Assembly (NCBI RefSeq): GCF_036567765.1
Contig: NZ_DATCTU010000104.1
Location: 62,001-126,000 of the forward strand
Direction of reading: 5' to 3'
Length of the DNA stretch: 64,000 nt
From: Pseudobacteroides sp.
GTDB lineage: Bacteria; Bacillota; Clostridia; Acetivibrionales; DSM-2933
This document shows, one piece after another, positions 41,973-51,391 of the stretch. The position numbers and the translations under genes are program-made. The notes under the pieces were generated by a model. It was not told the origin of the DNA. It did not search any database and saw only the letters and a list, made by a program, of their open reading frames with translations. How positions within the stretch are numbered: position 1 is the first letter of the stretch; each line of letters begins with the position of its first letter.

Positions 41973-43145
41973 TTAGTTTATATCAAAGAATTTCTTCTTT
42001 ATAAGCTTTTCCTTTTCTTTAAAATCAATTTCTTTTAAAATTTTAACTATTTTATCTGCCGTATCTCCATCACCATAAGGGTTAGTGAGATTTTTGAGGC
42101 CTATTTTAAAAGCTTCCGACATGGCCTTTCCAGCCGCTTCTTTGATTGCATCTTTATAACAAGGACAATCAATCACATTATCAGGCTTCATTCTTCCCGC
42201 CTGCCTGTCCCCAACATTTACTACAGGAAGTCTAAAAGATGCACTCTCTATTATGCCGCTTGAAGAATTCCCAATCATAATGGCAGCATGACTCATAGCA
42301 CTTAAATAGGCTTCACTTCCCATATTTTTAATAATTTTAAATTTGTCAGGATATTTTTTTGCAAAGTCCTCCATGCATTTATATATCAGTCTGCTTCCTG
42401 CATCTGCATTGGGCATTGTCATAACTGTAAAAAAATTCAATTCATTCATGGCATCAAGCAGTTCCTTTATCTGCAACACTGATTCCTCATAGCTATCCAG
42501 CGTAACAGGATGAAATGTCATAAGTGCCACATCTTTTTTGAAATCAACCTCCAGCTTACGGGATAATTCATCAATACCTATTAGCTTTATGTTTTTTATA
42601 TTATCAATACCTAAAGCACCTACTGTAAATACCCTTTTGGGTTCTTCCCCCATAGCAATAATTCTCCGGGCATACTGGGGTATGGATGGAAAATGTATTG
42701 CTGCAGATTTGGTTACCGAATGCCTTACAACCTCATCAGTGCTACCCTCGGTAGTTTCACCCCCATGGATATGGACAATAGGTATCCTGTGTATGACTGC
42801 CGCAATAGCTACTGACCATAGCTCATACCTGTCACCTAACACTATAACGGTATCCAATTTCTCTTTTGAAAACAAATCCGAAAACCCGGTAATCCCTTTT
42901 GCTACAGCACTTGTTGTGCCCTTTTCATCATCACGTCCCAGATAAGTTTGGACCTCATGGAAAGATGAAAAGCCATCCTGTTTAATATAATCCAATGTAC
43001 TCCCAAAATCAGGCTGCAAATGACTTCCTGTAACAATCAGATTCAAGTTAAAAAAACTGTCCTGGCATAATTTATTAAGCAAAGGATATAAAAGGCCATA
43101 ATCAGCACGTGAAGTAGTAACTACTGCAGTTTCCAGTCGAATCAT
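41973..43145 (-). CDS. legG: Hydrolysing sugar-nucleotide 2-epimerase (LegG/NeuC-like)
   Basis: 390 residues, GT-B fold as in NeuC and WecB. It shows VVTTSRADYGLLYPLL, VLGDRYELWSVAIAA, VHIHGGETTEGSTDEVVRHS, MTFHPVTLDSYEES and GNSSSGIIESASFRLPVVNVG. It releases the nucleotide and inverts C2, giving the free sugar for the synthase. It is the first gene of the seven-gene legionaminate unit and follows a good promoter at 43177-43205. Confidence 0.9.
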   Translation of the reverse strand: MIRLETAVVTTSRADYGLLYPLLNKLCQDSFFNLNLIVTGSHLQPDFGSTLDYIKQDGFSSFHEVQTYLGRDDEKGTTSAVAKGITGFSDLFSKEKLDTVIVLGDRYELWSVAIAAVIHRIPIVHIHGGETTEGSTDEVVRHSVTKSAAIHFPSIPQYARRIIAMGEEPKRVFTVGALGIDNIKNIKLIGIDELSRKLEVDFKKDVALMTFHPVTLDSYEESVLQIKELLDAMNELNFFTVMTMPNADAGSRLIYKCMEDFAKKYPDKFKIIKNMGSEAYLSAMSHAAIMIGNSSSGIIESASFRLPVVNVGDRQAGRMKPDNVIDCPCYKDAIKEAAGKAMSEAFKIGLKNLTNPYGDGDTADKIVKILKEIDFKEKEKLIKKKFFDIN

Positions 43146-43176
43146 TGATTAACCTCTCTTAGGTACAAAAGTGATT

Positions 43177-43205
43177 AGATTACATTAATTATTTTGCTCT
43201 GTCAA
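43177..43205 (-). promoter_or_regulatory. Probable promoter of the legionaminate operon
   Basis: Minus strand: perfect TTGACA, 17 bases, TAATCT (a weak -10). It lies about 30 bases upstream of the legG start. Confidence 0.5.
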
Positions 43206-43428
43206 ATTAAGATTAATTCTGCTTAACAACAAAATCAAAGACTGCCATTACTGCCATAAACCGGTTACTTCACGAATAGAACAACGAACCGCTGTGCAAG
43301 AATTGCGTGAAAATTTAGTTATTTTTTATAACTATGGAATTATCACATTTAATTTATATATTTATTTAACACTTATTAATAAACAGTGTCAAGTATTTTT
43401 GTTTATAAAGCAAAATCACAACATAAAA

Positions 43429-43480
43429 CTAAAGCACTAACTTATTTGACATTGAAGCGTCAAATAAGTTAGTGCTTTAG
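43429..43480. terminator. Perfect 22-bp inverted repeat beyond the methylase gene
   Basis: CTAAAGCACTAACTTATTTG and onward pairs with its exact complement over 22 bases around an eight-base loop. It lies 29 bases beyond the methylase stop and probably ends that transcript. Confidence 0.7.
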
Positions 43481-43509
43481 CAATTTTTTATATAAACTTT
43501 TCAACTGTA

Positions 43510-44754
43510 TTAGTTTTTTATCAAAATTGCCATAAAAGTCATGGTATTATAACCATTCCTCCTTAGCACGTCCACCATATCGTTAATGAATACCTTGTTA
43601 TGCTCGACAGCCTTTGCAAAGGCCTGAATTAGTTTGACTACGCATTCATCCGTCAACCCCTTGCGAAATCCTGCCATACCGATAAGTTGCATTTTAATAA
43701 GTGCATAATGGAGAACCATTACGGTATATATATCAAAAATATTTTTCTCATTGGAGAAGGGAAACGCTGTCCTAAACACATAGTTTACCAGATAGTTTTC
43801 CAAGATATACTCACGTTCTTTCATAAAGGGTTCATAATAATCTTCCCAGGCAGACCTGTATCTCTCACCATTTTCCTCAATGGTTGCCTCCAACCTGTAT
43901 TCTATTCCATTTAAAAATTCTGCAAAACACTCAATATACCTTGTACTGTTAACACCCATTTGGTACCGTCTGTCGGATATTTCCTTTAAAAGCTCCATCT
44001 GAATATTATATTGTACTGGAATTCCCTTAAGGCTTTCGCCAAAAGCATCTGTTTCCAAGTAGTTCACATATGTTCCGATTAGCACAGGTATGTCATCTAC
44101 CCTGTTCTCGTTTAAATATTCCTGAAGCTTGTTAAAAAACATCCCTAAAACAATAAGCCTTTCAGATAATCTCATCCTTCTGTCCTGAAGCACATTTATA
44201 ATAAATATTCTGAGTTCCCACAAATACTTATATGGCTTATTGTTAAACTTTATATCCTTTGTATTAAAGCTGATCTTTACAATATTTCTTGTGCTTACAG
44301 TTTCCTCATACTCATCAAATTCCATTTCCTTTGGATCTAGAAGTGCAATCCTGGCAGCCTCAGGACAGGACATAGTTAAAGACCTTTCCAATGTATTGTT
44401 GATAATATTGGCATTTCTAGGATAAGTTGCACAAACATCAGAGAGATATTCCTCTCCCCGCTTAAGTTGAATCTTGCACAAGCTTTCCTCCGTCAGGAAC
44501 GGGCATTTTGCATCGTCTATAAGCTTCACTTTGGCATAATTATTGTCTGCGTGATTATCAGCTCTGTTTCTATGAATATATGATTCAAACATAGCTGTAA
44601 GCTCATCATCCTTAACCTTTTTATACTTCCTGTAGGTTTCATGATCTATATCAACTCTCCAGCCTTTACAGCAACTATCCTCACAGGCTGAACCTATGCA
44701 GCGAAACCTTTTCATATACTGCGGCTCTAAAACAGGTCTTTTTCTCTCGTTCAT
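43510..44754 (-). CDS. fliB: Flagellin lysine-N-methylase FliB
   Basis: 414 residues. The N-terminus carries the FliB/YkgJ cysteine signature CIGSACEDSCCKGWRVDID and then CPFLTEESLCKIQLKRGEEY with LSDVCATYPR. The conserved cysteines suggest an FeS or zinc site. FliB methylates lysines on flagellin in Salmonella. Its place just downstream of the flagellin gene supports the same job here. It is a further decoration route beside legionaminate. Confidence 0.88.
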   Translation of the reverse strand: MNERKRPVLEPQYMKRFRCIGSACEDSCCKGWRVDIDHETYRKYKKVKDDELTAMFESYIHRNRADNHADNNYAKVKLIDDAKCPFLTEESLCKIQLKRGEEYLSDVCATYPRNANIINNTLERSLTMSCPEAARIALLDPKEMEFDEYEETVSTRNIVKISFNTKDIKFNNKPYKYLWELRIFIINVLQDRRMRLSERLIVLGMFFNKLQEYLNENRVDDIPVLIGTYVNYLETDAFGESLKGIPVQYNIQMELLKEISDRRYQMGVNSTRYIECFAEFLNGIEYRLEATIEENGERYRSAWEDYYEPFMKEREYILENYLVNYVFRTAFPFSNEKNIFDIYTVMVLHYALIKMQLIGMAGFRKGLTDECVVKLIQAFAKAVEHNKVFINDMVDVLRRNGYNTMTFMAILIKN

Positions 44755-44831
44755 AAGCCACCTCTTCTATGTATTAATATATTTAAATTTGTTTAAAATT
44801 TATTTTCATTTTATTGGCAAATCATTTATAT

Positions 44832-44864
44832 AAAAAGGGTCAGAGGTATACCCCTGACCCTTAA
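44832..44864 (-). terminator. Terminator of the flagellin gene
   Basis: AAGGGTCAGGGGTATACCTCTGACCCTTTTT on the minus strand, a strong stem followed by five T, 18 bases beyond the stop. Confidence 0.88.
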
Positions 44865-44879
44865 TTGAGAGTCCCAATA

Positions 44880-47800
44880 TTACCTTAAGAGCTGCAATAC
44901 TCCCTGAGGCTGCTGATTTGCTTGAGCCAGCATTGATTGTGCGGCCTGGCTTAGAATGTTGTTCTTTGTGAACTCCATCATTTCCTTCGCCATATCTACA
45001 TCACGGATACGTGATTCGGATGCAGTAAGGTTTTCAGCAGTTGTTCCCAAATTGTTGATTGTATGCTCAAGTCTGTTTTGGAATGAACCGAGCTGAGATC
45101 TTTGAGCAGATACAGCAGTTATTGCATCATTGATTACGCTTACAGCTGCACTTGCCTTTTCATGGGATGAAACATCCAAAGCATATTCCACTGATTTATT
45201 TGTTGTTCCGTCAGTTACGTTAGCTGTTTTTACATAGCTTGCTTCTACACCATTGCTAGCCTTAACAGTACCTACAGTACCGTCACCGGTTACTGATAAT
45301 GCGTTGGCACGCATATCACCTATTTCGATGGTCATGCTCTGACCGCTGTTTGCACCAACCTGGAAGTTGGATTTAAAATCACCGCTGGATGAGTTCTTTG
45401 TTGTAATTTTGGGAGCTGTTTCAGAACCTGTCTTCTGGGTAATTTCCAGATTGCCGTTTGTTCCGACCGAAGCTTCATATTTTGCACTTAGCTTACTGTT
45501 TGTATTAATTGCATTTGCAAGGGCTTTAGCCTGATCTGCTGAATTGTCTGAAGCTTTGATGGCAGTTCCGTTACTATAGCCTGAATGCTCATTTTTGTTG
45601 GAAACAGATATTTCTTCACCATCTATAATGAATTTTGATCCGTTATCAAGAACTGTAGACATATCTACTGATGTCTTGCCCTGAGTTCCTACATTCTTCA
45701 CTGAGAGGTCTGAAGCTGAAAGGTCAACTCCTGAAGGAGCTTTTTCAGTAAGTACAATCTCTGTATTTAATGATCCGAAGGAGAGATTATATTGTGATTT
45801 TATAGTTGCGTTAACACTTGCGGCATCCATAAGGCCTGCTGCCTGAACGGCAATATCTCCGCCTGCCACATTGAATTCACCCTTGGTGGCATCAGCATCG
45901 CTGGCAACAGCTTTAAACTGCTGGCCTTTAATTTCAACCACATCACCTGCTGCAAATCCCATGGTAACACTGAATGAGTATTGACCCTTGACGGTTTCGG
46001 TACCTCCTGCAAGAACCCCTGTGCCCTTAGTTATTTGGTTTCCTAATGTTGCAGTATCCCAGTTACCCTGTGCCTCAAAGGTAAACTTTGAAAAGTCTAC
46101 TTGCTTCCACTGCCCACTAGGATCAGCGTATTTTTGAACACCTAATGCCTGCACCTTTTCCTGTATTTTTGCTGCTGTGTTTTCTGAAGCATTGTCATGG
46201 GCCAGGTGGATGTACAGGTCTCCATTTTTCGATTCAACGCTCATAGTTCCTGCTGCCCTTGCATCCTGTGCACCTGCTATGAACTGCTCCTTGCTGGCAT
46301 TGTTTATACTACCAGCAGTATTATTGGCAGCATCCCAACCAGCTGAACCGGTTGCTGTAAAACCGCCAAATGCGAAGCCATCCTGTGTACCCAGTGCCTG
46401 GATAGCAGACTGGATATTGGCTGCTGTGTTATTTGCTCCGGTTGTTCCCAGCTTTACTGTCAACACGCCGTCCTTATAGCTTGCACCTGCTGTAGCTGCT
46501 GTATTGGCTTCAACCTTTACCTGTAGGCTTGCATATTTTGCACCTGTAGCAACAGTATTTAAATCAAGGGTATTAGCACCATCACTTATTGTAGCTGTTC
46601 CTGCTGCCGCAGCAGATGTTGATGCCTGAGCTATTACCACTTTGTTGAAGTTATTACCGCCATCATTTGTTATAATAAGCTTGTCATTTGATCCTGCACC
46701 TTTTACAGTTGCATTTGCAAGGGCTGTTCCTGTAGCCTGCCCCGTTTTCTCTACAAACTGTATGTCAGCTGATGGAGCACCCGGATTGGTTATTGTATAG
46801 TGTGCCTTAAGGTCGGCATCCGCCGCAAGCGTTGCTGTCAAATTAGCTGCTTGAGTATTTAATGCAGCTATATTTGCAGCATCAGCACCTATACTAAACT
46901 GTCCCTTAGCTGTATCAGCTGTTCCAAATACAGCTGTAAAGGTCTTACCTCCAACTGTTACAGTATCACCGGCTTCTTTGATTTGATTTGACAATGCAAG
47001 AGTATAGTCCCCAGCTTGCTCATTTATACCACCTGACATTGTATAGGTTCCTGTAAAGTCAACAAGAGATTCAGCCGAACTGGAAGGAGCCTTAACGCTT
47101 ATCCGGTTGGTAGCGGTAAATCCTGTTCCTGACTCATATGCATCCAAAGCACTCTTTATCTCATTAAATAGGGTTGCCCTGTCATTAGCTTTGGAGTTGC
47201 CGCTGGCATCAGCACCAATTGTAATGGTATAGTTACCGCTGCCGTCGATTGAAAGCGAAGATGCTGCATTGGCAGTGGTTGACTGAGCCATTGTTATTGT
47301 CTTTGTATTTAATGCGTTATTATTTGTTGTACCTGATTCAAAAGTAATACCATTAGTAATTGTTGCTGTGGACTTGACACCCTTAATGCTGGCAGTGTTT
47401 TCTACTACGTCAGCAAACTTGCCGTTTGAAGTTGCTGATGATGCCTGCACCTCAGTTTTTGAGCTCTTTCCAACCGCAACACTCTTTGCATCTACTCTGA
47501 GAGCACTTACATCACCTGTTACAGTACCTGCAGCACCCTTAACAAGCTGAGTTGTTGCAGCTGCTGTTTCAGTTACTGCTACATCTTTACCTCTTAAGAG
47601 CTTCTGGGTGTTGAACTCTGTAGTGTTACCGATTCTGTTTATTTCTGAAGAAAGCTGGTTGATTTCCTTCTGGATTTCAGAACGGTCTGAATCAACGTTT
47701 GTATCATTTGATGACTGAACAGCAAGCTCTCTCATTCTTTGAAGTATGGACTGAGTTTCTGCAAGAGCACCTTCTGCTGTTTGTATAAGTGAAATACCAT

Positions 47801-48002
47801 CCTGGGCATTTCTTGACGACTGATCGAGACCTCTTATCTGAGCTCTCATCTTTTCACTGATTGCAAGACCTGCTGCATCATCGCCTGCACGGTTTATACG
47901 AAGACCTGATGACAGCTTTTCAAGAGATTTTCCACCTGTAGTCTGGTTACTTGATAATTGACGATAAGTGTTTAACGATGCAATATTATGATTGATTCTC
48001 AT
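44880..48002 (-). CDS. hag: Giant flagellin (1040 residues)
   Basis: 1040 residues from the ATG at 48002 behind AAGGAGGAG; the longer frame has no support. The D0/D1 ends are canonical: [19 protein letters not shown] at the start, [20 protein letters not shown], and at the end [20 protein letters not shown] with [16 protein letters not shown]. Between about residue 160 and 900 lies a hypervariable part built from two kinds of repeated module: [20 protein letters not shown] resembles [20 protein letters not shown], and [20 protein letters not shown] resembles [20 protein letters not shown]. It is rich in Ala, Thr, Ser and Asn. There is no HExxH, so it is not a flagellinolysin. It is expected to be glycosylated and lysine-methylated by its neighbours. 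Confidence 0.93.
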   Translation of the reverse strand: MRINHNIASLNTYRQLSSNQTTGGKSLEKLSSGLRINRAGDDAAGLAISEKMRAQIRGLDQSSRNAQDGISLIQTAEGALAETQSILQRMRELAVQSSNDTNVDSDRSEIQKEINQLSSEINRIGNTTEFNTQKLLRGKDVAVTETAAATTQLVKGAAGTVTGDVSALRVDAKSVAVGKSSKTEVQASSATSNGKFADVVENTASIKGVKSTATITNGITFESGTTNNNALNTKTITMAQSTTANAASSLSIDGSGNYTITIGADASGNSKANDRATLFNEIKSALDAYESGTGFTATNRISVKAPSSSAESLVDFTGTYTMSGGINEQAGDYTLALSNQIKEAGDTVTVGGKTFTAVFGTADTAKGQFSIGADAANIAALNTQAANLTATLAADADLKAHYTITNPGAPSADIQFVEKTGQATGTALANATVKGAGSNDKLIITNDGGNNFNKVVIAQASTSAAAAGTATISDGANTLDLNTVATGAKYASLQVKVEANTAATAGASYKDGVLTVKLGTTGANNTAANIQSAIQALGTQDGFAFGGFTATGSAGWDAANNTAGSINNASKEQFIAGAQDARAAGTMSVESKNGDLYIHLAHDNASENTAAKIQEKVQALGVQKYADPSGQWKQVDFSKFTFEAQGNWDTATLGNQITKGTGVLAGGTETVKGQYSFSVTMGFAAGDVVEIKGQQFKAVASDADATKGEFNVAGGDIAVQAAGLMDAASVNATIKSQYNLSFGSLNTEIVLTEKAPSGVDLSASDLSVKNVGTQGKTSVDMSTVLDNGSKFIIDGEEISVSNKNEHSGYSNGTAIKASDNSADQAKALANAINTNSKLSAKYEASVGTNGNLEITQKTGSETAPKITTKNSSSGDFKSNFQVGANSGQSMTIEIGDMRANALSVTGDGTVGTVKASNGVEASYVKTANVTDGTTNKSVEYALDVSSHEKASAAVSVINDAITAVSAQRSQLGSFQNRLEHTINNLGTTAENLTASESRIRDVDMAKEMMEFTKNNILSQAAQSMLAQANQQPQGVLQLLR

Positions 48003-48034
48003 AATAAACTCCTCCTTGATTTTTGTTTGTTTTA

Positions 48035-48048
48035 GGGAATCCATTCCC
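48035..48048 (-). promoter_or_regulatory. Candidate CsrA-binding hairpin in the flagellin leader
   Basis: GGGAATGGATTCCC on the minus strand folds so that GGA lies in or at the loop, the preferred CsrA target. The leader has more GGA sites (CCGGATAG, TTGGACAG), and the ribosome site AAGGAGGAG itself contains GGA. csrA and fliW lie directly upstream of the gene. Confidence 0.5.
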
Positions 48049-48121
48049 AATTTACTGTCCAAGTAAATATTCAGCTATCCGGCCAGCCTAGCTAAATACT
48101 TATTGAATCCATTCAATATAT

Positions 48122-48148
48122 ATATCGTTATATCTCCTTTTTTACTTA
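48122..48148 (-). promoter_or_regulatory. Possible sigma-D (sigma-28) promoter of the flagellin gene
   Basis: Minus strand TAAG, 15 bases, AACGATAT against the consensus TAAA-N15-GCCGATAT. It would give a leader of about 115 bases. Confidence 0.5.
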
Positions 48149-48170
48149 ACAAAATATTTAGACAAGTTAT

Positions 48171-48196
48171 AAATTTCCTAGCAAGACATAAAAAAC
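48171..48196. repeat. Fragment of palindrome family 2
   Basis: AAATTTCCTAGCAAGACATAAAAAA matches the 3' half of copies b and c with a three-base insertion. It merges with the csrA terminator. Confidence 0.45.
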
Positions 48197-48236
48197 ACAT
48201 TTCAAATAATGCTTATACATCATTCAAAATGTGTCT
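48191..48236 (-). terminator. Terminator of fliW-csrA
   Basis: Minus strand ACACATTTTGAATGATG pairs with CATTATTTGAAATGTGT (one bulge) and is followed by six T. Confidence 0.8.
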
Positions 48237-48273
48237 TGATTATAAAAAACTTGGTAACAAAAGTACTAACCTG

Positions 48274-48501
48274 CTATTTATCCCTTTTTTCAAGAATCCT
48301 ATTAATTGCCACACCTTTAAAGTCTGCGGCTCGCCTGTTCTCATCCTGGATTTCCAGATAAACCTCTTTCCTGTGAATGGTTATATTCTTGGGTGCATTA
48401 ATGCCAATTCTTACCTGATCACCTTGAATATCCACTATTGTAATCTCAATATTGTCCCCAATAATAATAGACTGCTCTTTCTTTCTAGTAAGTACCAGCA
48501 C
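48274..48501 (-). CDS. csrA: Carbon storage regulator CsrA
   Basis: 75 residues. I place the start at the GTG at 48501: it has GGGGAGG nine bases upstream and gives the universal [16 protein letters not shown]. The ATG nine bases earlier touches the ribosome site. [22 protein letters not shown] is the RNA-binding core. CsrA binds the flagellin leader and blocks its translation; FliW removes it. The gene follows fliW almost directly. Confidence 0.95.
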   Translation of the reverse strand: MLVLTRKKEQSIIIGDNIEITIVDIQGDQVRIGINAPKNITIHRKEVYLEIQDENRRAADFKGVAINRILEKRDK

Positions 48502-48506
48502 TAGGT

Positions 48507-48953
48507 TCATCCTCCCCTTTGTCTAAGCTCCTGCATTATATAGTGCTTTATCTCGTAATCATTATTGTCCAAAACTACCTGTTTTCCTTTTTTACTGGTA
48601 TTGTTGATTATTACCGGTGCCTTAAGATTTGCAGTCATCTTAGCCAAATCTTCAGGTACAACCACAATGCAGAGCACAATGGTTTCGCTGCTCTCATCAA
48701 TCTGAAGCTCTTCAACCTCTTCCTCAGGAACATCCACAATATAATCATCCTTGATAATCTTAGGATCAATAACCACAAATGCCAAATCCAGGTTGTCTAT
48801 GCTTTGAAGCCACTGAAAAATTGAGTCTTCTCCACTATTGGCAATCAAAACAAATCTTTTTGCATCCTCAAATCCAGGTAATCCTTCCGGGAAATCAATA
48901 ATCCCTTTTTCATCCACTTCAAGCTGCCCGAAATGCTTGGTATTAAGAAGCAT
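48507..48953 (-). CDS. fliW: Flagellar assembly factor FliW
   Basis: 148 residues. The beginning [26 protein letters not shown] is the FliW signature, followed by [19 protein letters not shown] and [19 protein letters not shown]. FliW binds either flagellin or CsrA and so links flagellin export to its translation. It is directly coupled to csrA. Confidence 0.96.
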   Translation of the reverse strand: MLLNTKHFGQLEVDEKGIIDFPEGLPGFEDAKRFVLIANSGEDSIFQWLQSIDNLDLAFVVIDPKIIKDDYIVDVPEEEVEELQIDESSETIVLCIVVVPEDLAKMTANLKAPVIINNTSKKGKQVVLDNNDYEIKHYIMQELRQRGG

Positions 48954-49054
48954 GATCTTTCCTCCTTATTTAATAGGTCGGGCTATCGATAATTAATACT
49001 ATTCTATCATTTATGAAAGCCCGTTACAATAATTTTACAATAATATAATTTTTA

Positions 49055-49633
49055 TCAGATCTTTTCGTCTACCTTATTTTCAGGAACATACTTTATGTTA
49101 ACTGAAGCATACTGCTCCATATAAAACCTTATTTTGTCAGGAGTGTACCTGATTTCCACATTTCCTGGCGTATAAACGCCATCAACACCGTTATTTACCC
49201 CCTCACTTGTTCTCTCAGGCTCAATCTCAAGAGATCCCTTTACAGTAATCTGTGGCTTTGCCGATGGCATGGATACCATTCCAAACTCATGCTGTGGATA
49301 TGCATCCCTGGCAGCTATCTCAGGAATAGCTCTCCCCCCACTTTCTATAGCAGCCATCATATTACCATCCTGAGCGGTCTTTGCTATATAATCAAGAACA
49401 TTCTGATAACCCCTTTGAGCAAACTCCCTGGTTAAATCAATAGGACCTTTAAGGCCTGAGCTTGCAAAGCATTCATACTGATCTATTTCTACCCTCGGCA
49501 GCTCAGCACGAATATTTACCTTAGGTTCTTTATTATCAAGTTCCAGTTTTGCATTTTCAGTTTTTATTTCAAGAGCGGCTGGAGTTCTATTAATACCAAC
49601 CCTTGCATAAGTCTGACTTATTTCCAATCCCAT
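49055..49633 (-). CDS. DUF6470 family protein (YviE-like)
   Basis: 192 residues. It starts MGLEISQTYARVGINRTPA and keeps the family layout: short strand repeats with LELDNKEPKVNIRAELPRVE, a helical middle (GYQNVLDYIAKTAQDGN), and a C-terminal strand NVEIRYTPDKIRF. The family is found between flgL and fliW in many Firmicutes; its function is unknown. The ribosome site is weak (GATGGTG). Confidence 0.85.
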   Translation of the reverse strand: MGLEISQTYARVGINRTPAALEIKTENAKLELDNKEPKVNIRAELPRVEIDQYECFASSGLKGPIDLTREFAQRGYQNVLDYIAKTAQDGNMMAAIESGGRAIPEIAARDAYPQHEFGMVSMPSAKPQITVKGSLEIEPERTSEGVNNGVDGVYTPGNVEIRYTPDKIRFYMEQYASVNIKYVPENKVDEKI

Positions 49634-49717
49634 ATTGCACCATCAAATCCAATCCCTATACAGGGATCTTACAACACCAAACCAAATACTTCATATTACT
49701 TTACACTCAAACCAATT

Positions 49718-51382
49718 CTATCTTATAAAATCCATGAGACTTGGCTGAATAATTCTGGCTCCTCCTTCTAATGATGCCTTATACACATTTTCCTCATTCT
49801 TAAGGTTCATTATGGTTTCCGCCATATCCGCATCTTCATTTTCACTCATCAATTGGGTAAAGTTTACTGTATCATTTTCCAACCTGTTAAGTGTAAGATC
49901 AATTCTATTGGTCCTTGCACCAATATCGGAACGTATACTCATAACCCTGTCCCTTAGATGATCTATATCAGTAAGTGCTGCACTTATGCCTTCTGTCCCG
50001 CTTTGTGAAGTTATTGTCCTATCCAGCTTGGTATATATCTTCAGTGCACTAAGTGCATCGTTATTCGCAGGCCCTTCCATGAGGGTTAATTTTCTGCCTT
50101 CATTTGCAGAAAACACAAGCTTGCCGTCTTCATTTTTTACTGTAACCTTTGCAGCCACCAAACTCGGGTCGCCGTCAATTGCAGTTTGAATGCCGCTTAC
50201 AAGATCATTTAAAGTTTTTCCGGGAGTACCGTCATATGTATAACCACCGGGGTCTGGTATAGTAATTGTGGTGTATGCGGCCATTCCGTCAACTTTAATA
50301 TTGAACTGGTTATTGTCAGTAAGCACCAATGGATTGCTTGCACTGGCAGAAATATTATGCCCAGCAATAAATGTATTTGTGTCAGGCCTGGTTAGTGTAT
50401 CAATAAACCTGTTCATGGCAACCATAAAGTCACCCATGTCATTCTTTGTTCCAGTGCCGAAAAGCTGAGTACCTAAAACATTTACATTTAAGTTGTCACT
50501 TATGCCTATCTGGTAATTTATGTTTTCACTTTTTGATACAGTTATATTTGTAACCGGATCGGTTTTTAATTTTATACTGTCCAGCAAATCCTCCGGACTG
50601 CCTTTCTTTATATACATTTTCAGCCTGTTTCCATTGGGGTCGATAGTGTTTTTTAGTGAAAACTCAAGCCTGCCTCCGTCATTTTTCACCTTTATGTTTT
50701 CAAGCTCAGGATATGCATTTATGGCTGTCTGTATATCATAAGCCATACTATTTATATCATTTGCCGTCCCGTCATAATTCTTTTGCGGGAGTGCAATGTT
50801 CCTGTAGTTTGTACCATCCAAACAAATCTGAAATGATAAGTTTGATGCCGTATTATCAATAGGTGCTTTTGCAAGATCAATTAATCCGCTTTTTATTATT
50901 GCAGTTTCATTTGATGCAACGGAAACCTTATATGTGCCATCAGCATTCATCAGGGGTGAATCTGTGGTATAACCTGAAAAGACATACCTTCCTGCATAAG
51001 TTGCGTTGGATATATGGATTATTTGATCCTTAAGCTGCTCTACCTCTTTTCGCACCTTATCCCTGTCATCGATTGTCATTGTCCCGTTAGCCGCCTGAAC
51101 AGCCAGCTCTCTTGCTCTTTGAAGAACATCAACTACCATTCCCATTGAGCTCTCAGTTACATTCATCCATGAATTGGCATCATTAGAGTTCCTTTTAAAC
51201 TGCTCAACCTCTGCAACATCGGTTCGAAGCTTTAACGCTTTGGCTGCAATTATCGGATCGTCTGAAGGCACACTGATCTTTTTTCCGGTTGCCAACTGAG
51301 TCTGATATTTATTCATCCTGCTGAGATTTCCGTTTATAAATCCCATCATATTGTTAATCAGCATGTTATTTGTAATTCTCAT
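49718..51382 (-). CDS. flgL: Hook-filament junction protein FlgL
   Basis: 554 residues against the usual 300. The flagellin-like ends are clear: MRITNNMLINNMMGFINGNL with LATGKKISVPSDDP, and the C-terminal DIGARTNRIDLTLNRLEN. The extra length is a duplicated module of about 90-100 residues (NLSFQICLDGTNYRNIALPQ and QFNIKVDGMAAYTTITIPDP, each with a DIQTAI-like helix and an LxFS strand), of the kind also seen in FliD. It lies nine bases beyond flgK. Confidence 0.94.
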   Translation of the reverse strand: MRITNNMLINNMMGFINGNLSRMNKYQTQLATGKKISVPSDDPIIAAKALKLRTDVAEVEQFKRNSNDANSWMNVTESSMGMVVDVLQRARELAVQAANGTMTIDDRDKVRKEVEQLKDQIIHISNATYAGRYVFSGYTTDSPLMNADGTYKVSVASNETAIIKSGLIDLAKAPIDNTASNLSFQICLDGTNYRNIALPQKNYDGTANDINSMAYDIQTAINAYPELENIKVKNDGGRLEFSLKNTIDPNGNRLKMYIKKGSPEDLLDSIKLKTDPVTNITVSKSENINYQIGISDNLNVNVLGTQLFGTGTKNDMGDFMVAMNRFIDTLTRPDTNTFIAGHNISASASNPLVLTDNNQFNIKVDGMAAYTTITIPDPGGYTYDGTPGKTLNDLVSGIQTAIDGDPSLVAAKVTVKNEDGKLVFSANEGRKLTLMEGPANNDALSALKIYTKLDRTITSQSGTEGISAALTDIDHLRDRVMSIRSDIGARTNRIDLTLNRLENDTVNFTQLMSENEDADMAETIMNLKNEENVYKASLEGGARIIQPSLMDFIR

Positions 51383-51391
51383 CTATATTAC

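Larger units (their letters stand above)
43146..43509. other. Gene-free region between legG and the flagellin methylase gene
   Basis: 364 bases. It has the legG promoter at 43177-43205 and the long hairpin at 43429-43480. The middle part (43210-43420) is AT-rich and shows nothing that I can name. Confidence 0.6.

Noticed and set aside
44880-48002. Flagellin carrying a metalloprotease domain (flagellinolysin)
   Set aside because: No HExxH motif occurs in the central region.
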